From Pseudomonas protegens (GTDB lineage: Bacteria; Pseudomonadota; Gammaproteobacteria; Pseudomonadales; Pseudomonadaceae): a stretch of 64,000 nucleotides of DNA. The notes beneath the pieces were generated by a model that worked only from the letters and a program-made list of their open reading frames with translations, had not been told where the DNA came from and did not search any database. The stretch's first letter is position 1. Each line of letters opens with the position of its first letter. The DNA is taken from the NCBI RefSeq assembly GCF_013407925.2, contig NZ_CP060201.1:3286001-3350000 (forward strand), read 5' to 3'. Both the position numbers and the translations under genes were made by a program. Positions 59,481 through 64,000 of this stretch are shown here, piece after piece.

Positions 59481-60581
59481 TCAGGTGCCGGACTTGATCT
59501 TGGTCCAGGCCCGGGTCCGCGCCCGCTCTGCATCACGGGGCAGCGGTTGCAGCGTGTACAGGGTGCTCATCGCCGCTTCTGTCGGGTACAGGTTGGGGTT
59601 GTTGCGGATCGAAGGATCCACCAGTCCGGTGGCGTCCTTGTTCGGGTTCGGGTAACCGACAAAGTCGCTGACCGGGGCAATCACCTGGGGTTGCAGCAGG
59701 TAGTTGATGAAGGTGTAGGCATCTTCCGGGTCCTTGGCGCCCTTGGGGATCGCCAGCATGTCGAACCAGATCGGCGCGCCTTCCTTGGGCAGGCGCATGT
59801 CCACGATCACGCCGTTCTTGGCTTCCTTGGCGCGGTTGGCGGCCTGGGAGAAGCTCCCCGAATAGCCCACCGCCACGCAGATGTCGCCGTTGGCGATGTC
59901 GGCCATGTACTTGGACGAGTGGAAGTAGGTGATGTAAGGCCGGATCTTCATCAGCAGCGCTTCAGCCTTCTCGTAGTCCGCCGGCTTCTTGCTGTTGGGG
60001 TCCAGGCCCAGGTGCTGCAGGGCCAGGGGCAGGATTTCCGAAGGCGAATCCAGCAGGGCCACGCCGCACTGCTTGAGCTTGCTGATGTTCTCTTCCTTGA
60101 AGATCAGGTCCCAGCTGTCCACCGGCGCCTTGTCGCCCAGGGCGGCCTTGATCTTGTCCGGGTTGAAGCCGATCAGGATGGTGCCGTACATGTAGGGCAC
60201 GGCGAATTGGTTGCCCGGGTCGTTGGCCTCGATCAGCTTCATCAGCTTGGGGTCCAGGTGGTTCCAGTTGGGCAGCTTGCTGCGGTCCAGGGGCTGGAAC
60301 ACCCCGGCCTCGATCTGCTTGGCCAGGAACACGTTGGACGGCACCACCACGTCATACCCGGAGTTGCCGGTCAGCAGCTTGGCTTCCAGGGCTTCGTTGG
60401 TGTCGAAGATGTCGTAGACCAGCTTCACCTGGCTGTTCTGCGCCTTGAAGTCTTCCAGGGCCTTGGGGGTGATGTAGTCGAACCAGTTGTACACCCGCAG
60501 GGTGCGTTCCTCGGCGTGGGCGGCGGTGCCCAGCAGGCTGGCGCACAGGGCCGGAGCGATAAAGCGTTGGAGTCTGTTCAT
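59481..60581 (-). CDS. Polyamine ABC transporter substrate-binding protein (PotF/SpuD-like)
   Basis: A protein of 366 residues with signal peptide (FIAPALCASLLGTAAHA, cleavage near AHA-E). Mature marks: RTLRVYNWFDYITPKALEDF (about 26-45), YDIFDTNEALEAKLLTGNSG (about 55-74) and YDVVVPSNVFLAKQIEAGVF. The Trp and Asp residues match putrescine/spermidine-binding proteins. No permease or ATPase gene is adjacent. It lies 12 bp after the deacetylase gene, the same pairing as aph genes with potF-like genes in P. aeruginosa (PA1409-1410, PA0321-0322) as I recall. Confidence 0.9.
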   Translation of the reverse strand: MNRLQRFIAPALCASLLGTAAHAEERTLRVYNWFDYITPKALEDFKAQNSQVKLVYDIFDTNEALEAKLLTGNSGYDVVVPSNVFLAKQIEAGVFQPLDRSKLPNWNHLDPKLMKLIEANDPGNQFAVPYMYGTILIGFNPDKIKAALGDKAPVDSWDLIFKEENISKLKQCGVALLDSPSEILPLALQHLGLDPNSKKPADYEKAEALLMKIRPYITYFHSSKYMADIANGDICVAVGYSGSFSQAANRAKEAKNGVIVDMRLPKEGAPIWFDMLAIPKGAKDPEDAYTFINYLLQPQVIAPVSDFVGYPNPNKDATGLVDPSIRNNPNLYPTEAAMSTLYTLQPLPRDAERARTRAWTKIKSGT

Positions 60582-60593
60582 GGTGCGAATCCC

Positions 60594-61625
<1,032 letters not shown>

Positions 61626-61697
61626 TTTCTTGTTCTCCGTAGGCTGATTCGGTGGATCACAGTCTTGCGGGGCGCGGGGTTTCGGAGAACGGCAGGA

Positions 61698-61737
61698 GCG
61701 GCCAAAAGGGGATTGATCTGGCCAAAGTGTTTGACCG
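61698..61737. promoter_or_regulatory. Shared 40-bp upstream motif (copy 2)
   Basis: The segment contains GGCCAAAAGGGGATTGATCT followed by GGCCA, ending TGACCG, and matches 33956-33995. It starts 73 bp upstream of the deacetylase ATG, in promoter position. On the gene strand TTTGGCC occurs twice, spaced as direct repeats, plus GGTCAAA. Confidence 0.6.
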
Positions 61738-61760
61738 AAATTCGCCCCTTAAGGAGGCGC

Positions 61761-61781
61761 GGCGCCCCATTGCGGGGCGCC
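61761..61781. terminator. GC-rich hairpin after ankyrin gene
   Basis: GGCGCCCC and GGGGCGCC form an 8-bp perfect stem with a 5-base loop, 8 bp after the ankyrin gene stop on the minus strand. No T-run is present, so termination strength is uncertain. Confidence 0.5.
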
Positions 61782-61788
61782 ACGGGTT

Positions 61789-63711
61789 TCAGCCGGCGGG
61801 CGGAGTGGGAACGTAGCGCTGTAGCACCTTGAGCATGTCCTCGCGCTTTTTCCGGGCGATGGCTTCCAGCAACAGCGTGTAGCCCTTTTTCTCGCAGTGC
61901 TGGCCGACATTCGGGTCGGCGCCTTTTTCCAGCAGCAGGGTGAACAGTTCCAGGGTGTCCTGCTGGCTGACGGAGGGTGACTGGGCTTCGGCGGAGGTCT
62001 TGTCGGCGACCAGGGTCAGCAGGCTTTCGCCCACGGGCTGGTTATTGCAGACGGCACGGCCGTAGCTCAGGTTGAGGTTGGCGCCGGCCGCTATCAACTG
62101 CTTCATGGCCACGTAGTTGTTGCCCGAGAAGGCCCGGTACAGTGCGGTTTCGCCGTCATTCTTGTTGCGCAGGTCGAGGTTTTGCGGGTACTGCAGCAGC
62201 CAGCTGAAGCCTTGCAGGCTGCGCTTGTTCTCGGCCATCTGCATCAGTGGTGTCACGCCCTGGCTGTCGGGTTCGTCGATGGCCACGCCAGCCTCGATGA
62301 GGAACTTCAGGCGCCCGCCCTGGCTCAGGTCGGGGCTGTCGCCCAGGTCGCGGCGCATGGCCAGGGTCGCCAGGGTGGTCCAGTTGTACAGGCCGCGGGT
62401 GTGGGCGCCGTGCTCCAGCAGCAGCCGGGCGATGTCCAGGTGCGGTGCGTCCAGGGCGTGCAACAGCGCGCTGCGGCCATCGTCGGCCATGACCTCGCCG
62501 CTGATGCCACTGGCCAGCAGCCGCTGCACTTCGCCCAGGTCGCCGGCATCCGCGGCGGCCACCAGCGGCCAGAAGGCTTGGCACGCCTGGGGGTTGGCGG
62601 CGCTCAAGCCCAAGCGCTGCAGCACTCGGGGCGGGATGCTCATTTGGCGCTTCAGGCGCAGGCCGCAATACACCCGATAGCCCTCGATGGCCCGGCCCTG
62701 ATGGGCGTTGTCCAGCGGCCGCTGTTCGAATAGCGCCCAGTCCAGGTCCGCCAGGTTGAGGTAGGTCGGCATGCGCCCCGGGTCGCGGCGCAGCACTTCC
62801 TGGAGCCAGGGGCGAGCCGTTTGTAGCTGCCCGGCCTGGCTGGCCCAGAAGGCGATGTCATTGAGCAGGCCAGCGTATTCGCGGCGCTCGGTGGCGATGC
62901 TGCGAAAGTCATGGGTGACGAAAAAGTCTTCCACTTTGCGGATGCCCGGCAGTTTGTCCTTGGCCGTGCGCAGTTGTTCGTGCAGCGCGCGGAACTCTTT
63001 CCAGAGGCTGTCCGGGGTCGAGGCTGGCGCAGGCACAAAGGCATTGACGGTGATCGGCCCGCTGCCTTGGGTGAAGGGGCGGAACCACGGCGGGAATGTC
63101 TCCAGGGCCTGCAACCACTGCCGCCCGGTTTCCTCGCTGATGGGTTGCAACGGGGTGAATTCCATCTGGCTAAGGTCCTGGCGGTGACTGATGGCCAGCA
63201 GCGGGTGCTGCGGATCGCGCTGGTCGATCAGCAGGTAGAGCCCGCTAAGTTGCCACTCGGATGGCTCCTTGCACTGAAAGCCCAGGGGCGTCAGGGTGAT
63301 GCCGGGGGCCAGGCTGTTGCTCGTGGGCCAGATATCGCTGACCTGGATGTCATCGCCCGGGGTCACACAGGCCCGCAGCTCTTCAGGGCTGAACAGGACC
63401 ATCGGCGGCGACTTGTAGACCCGCTGCCGGTACTGCAGGTCCTGATAGCCATTGAAGTAGAACAGCCCGCGGTACTGGCTCAGGACAATCCGCAGCGGCA
63501 TCCGCGCCAGGCCCGGCAGGGGGAAAGGCTTGAGCTCCAGGGTGGCGGTTTCCGGGGAGTCGAGGACGAAGTTGCGGCGCATTCCCGACCATTTGAACCA
63601 GGCCAGGTCCACGTCGAAGGCCTGGGCCGCGGGGGCGGCAACCAGCAGTGCCAGCGCCAGGCCAAGCCCGCGAATGCCGTTGCGCCGGGCGATGGCGGTC
63701 AATAGGTTCAC
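61789..63711 (-). CDS. Secreted ankyrin-repeat protein
   Basis: A protein of 640 residues. The start is GTG at 63711 with AAGGGA eight bases upstream. The signal peptide follows (GIRGLGLALALLVAAPAAQA, cleavage near AQA-F at about 32). The N-terminal 370 residues are a domain I do not recognise, with Trp and Cys residues. Ankyrin repeats run from about 425 to 630 (ADDGRSALLHALDAPHLDIA, NDGETALYRAFSGNNYVAMK, LLLEKGADPNVGQHCEKKGY). It is probably periplasmic or secreted. A closely similar C-terminus is encoded by the next gene upstream, so the two are tandem paralogs. Confidence 0.85.
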   Translation of the reverse strand: MNLLTAIARRNGIRGLGLALALLVAAPAAQAFDVDLAWFKWSGMRRNFVLDSPETATLELKPFPLPGLARMPLRIVLSQYRGLFYFNGYQDLQYRQRVYKSPPMVLFSPEELRACVTPGDDIQVSDIWPTSNSLAPGITLTPLGFQCKEPSEWQLSGLYLLIDQRDPQHPLLAISHRQDLSQMEFTPLQPISEETGRQWLQALETFPPWFRPFTQGSGPITVNAFVPAPASTPDSLWKEFRALHEQLRTAKDKLPGIRKVEDFFVTHDFRSIATERREYAGLLNDIAFWASQAGQLQTARPWLQEVLRRDPGRMPTYLNLADLDWALFEQRPLDNAHQGRAIEGYRVYCGLRLKRQMSIPPRVLQRLGLSAANPQACQAFWPLVAAADAGDLGEVQRLLASGISGEVMADDGRSALLHALDAPHLDIARLLLEHGAHTRGLYNWTTLATLAMRRDLGDSPDLSQGGRLKFLIEAGVAIDEPDSQGVTPLMQMAENKRSLQGFSWLLQYPQNLDLRNKNDGETALYRAFSGNNYVAMKQLIAAGANLNLSYGRAVCNNQPVGESLLTLVADKTSAEAQSPSVSQQDTLELFTLLLEKGADPNVGQHCEKKGYTLLLEAIARKKREDMLKVLQRYVPTPPAG

Positions 63712-63733
63712 GTGTGCAGTCCCTTGCCGGTAG

Positions 63734-63778
63734 AAAGCCCGGCAATGTAATGCAATCGGCGCCGTTGTGCCGGGCTTT
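63734..63778. terminator. Long-loop inverted repeat between the ankyrin genes
   Basis: AAAGCCCGGCA (63734-63744) and TGCCGGGCTTT (63768-63778) pair perfectly over 11 bases around a 23-base loop. It lies in the 100-bp gap between the tandem ankyrin genes and could attenuate read-through from the upstream one. Confidence 0.5.
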
Positions 63779-63811
63779 GTTGCAGGGGCGCAGCGGGTTC
63801 GGCGCCACGCC

Positions 63812-64000
63812 TCAAAGACGAAACGCCGTCGCCGGCGGTGGCGGCGCAAAGCCTTGCAGCACCTTGAGCATGTCGTCGCGCTTGCGCCGGGCCATGATCT
63901 CCAGCAGCCAGGTGTAGCCGTTGTTCTTGCAGTAGCGGCCGACGTTGGGATCGGCGCCTTTTTCCAGCAGCAGGGTGAACATGTCCAGGCTCTGTTGCTG
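63812..64000 (-). CDS. Second ankyrin-repeat paralog (C-terminal 62 residues only)
   Basis: Only the 3' end is in the window; the start lies beyond 64000. The visible protein reads MFTLLLEKGADPNVGRYCKN, then GYTWLLEIMARRKRDDMLKV and a Pro-rich end. It matches the C-terminus of the gene at 61789-63711 at most positions, so this is a tandem duplicate, upstream in the same transcript direction. Confidence 0.8.
   Translation of the reverse strand, partial: QQQSLDMFTLLLEKGADPNVGRYCKNNGYTWLLEIMARRKRDDMLKVLQGFAPPPPATAFRL

Overview
The window looks like about 64 kb of chromosome from a Pseudomonas of the P. fluorescens/P. protegens/P. chlororaphis type. The evidence is the very high GC coding bias, many REP/REPIN-type intergenic palindromes, and a gene content (two-subunit pyruvate carboxylase, dksA2 zinc cluster, pdxY, uvrD, cfa, bufferin operon) whose order matches what I remember of the end of Pseudomonas chromosomes next to the origin. 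Two perfect 14-bp parS palindromes and at least eight exact DnaA boxes (TTATCCACA) fit an origin-proximal location. No rRNA, tRNA, CRISPR array, insertion sequence or prophage was seen.

Layout. 1-2.5 kb: end of an unknown gene, then a divergent LysE exporter and Lrp-type regulator. 2.5-8.3 kb: a six-gene minus-strand lipid cluster resembling E. coli ynbABCD with an added acyltransferase. 8.5-14.5 kb: four translationally coupled genes, three SPFH (HflK/HflC-like) membrane proteins and a P1B-type metal ATPase. 14.6-16.5 kb: a bufferin operon (bufA2, bufB, bufC), followed by cfa and a convergent cardiolipin synthase. 20.0-31.0 kb: a zinc-starvation island around two Zur boxes. One side is a minus-strand operon (folE2, znuC, znuB, znuA, hisI, gamma-carbonic anhydrase, dihydroorotase). 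The other side holds an amidase, a small secreted protein, dksA2, two COG0523 GTPases and a DUF1826 protein.

31-46 kb is mostly housekeeping: DUF3301, pdxY, an APC permease, a thioesterase, a Kef-type antiporter, a SUKH protein, a Tim44-domain protein, an EamA protein, uvrD, a PAS-GGDEF-EAL protein and an RpiR regulator. 45.5-50.0 kb is the pyruvate carboxylase locus (LysR regulator, pycA, pycB). 50.1-51.9 kb is a toxin-first hipA-hipB pair behind an AT-rich leader. 51.9-54.6 kb pairs an amino-acid ABC permease and binding protein, without an ATPase, with a homocysteine S-methyltransferase. 54.6-58.1 kb has two GNAT acetyltransferases and a divergent paiB-like/MocR-type regulator pair. 58.1-61.6 kb has a YeeE/YedE transporter, then a polyamine-type binding protein and an acetylpolyamine amidohydrolase-like deacetylase. 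61.8-64.0 kb has two tandem ankyrin-repeat paralogs, the second cut by the window edge.

The best leads are: the SPFH3-P1B ATPase operon with a His-rich member and atypical metal ligands; the DnaA-box array written into the linker of the MocR regulator; the extended lipid cluster; the zinc island; and a 40-bp motif shared by the promoters of two loci that may both handle polyamines.
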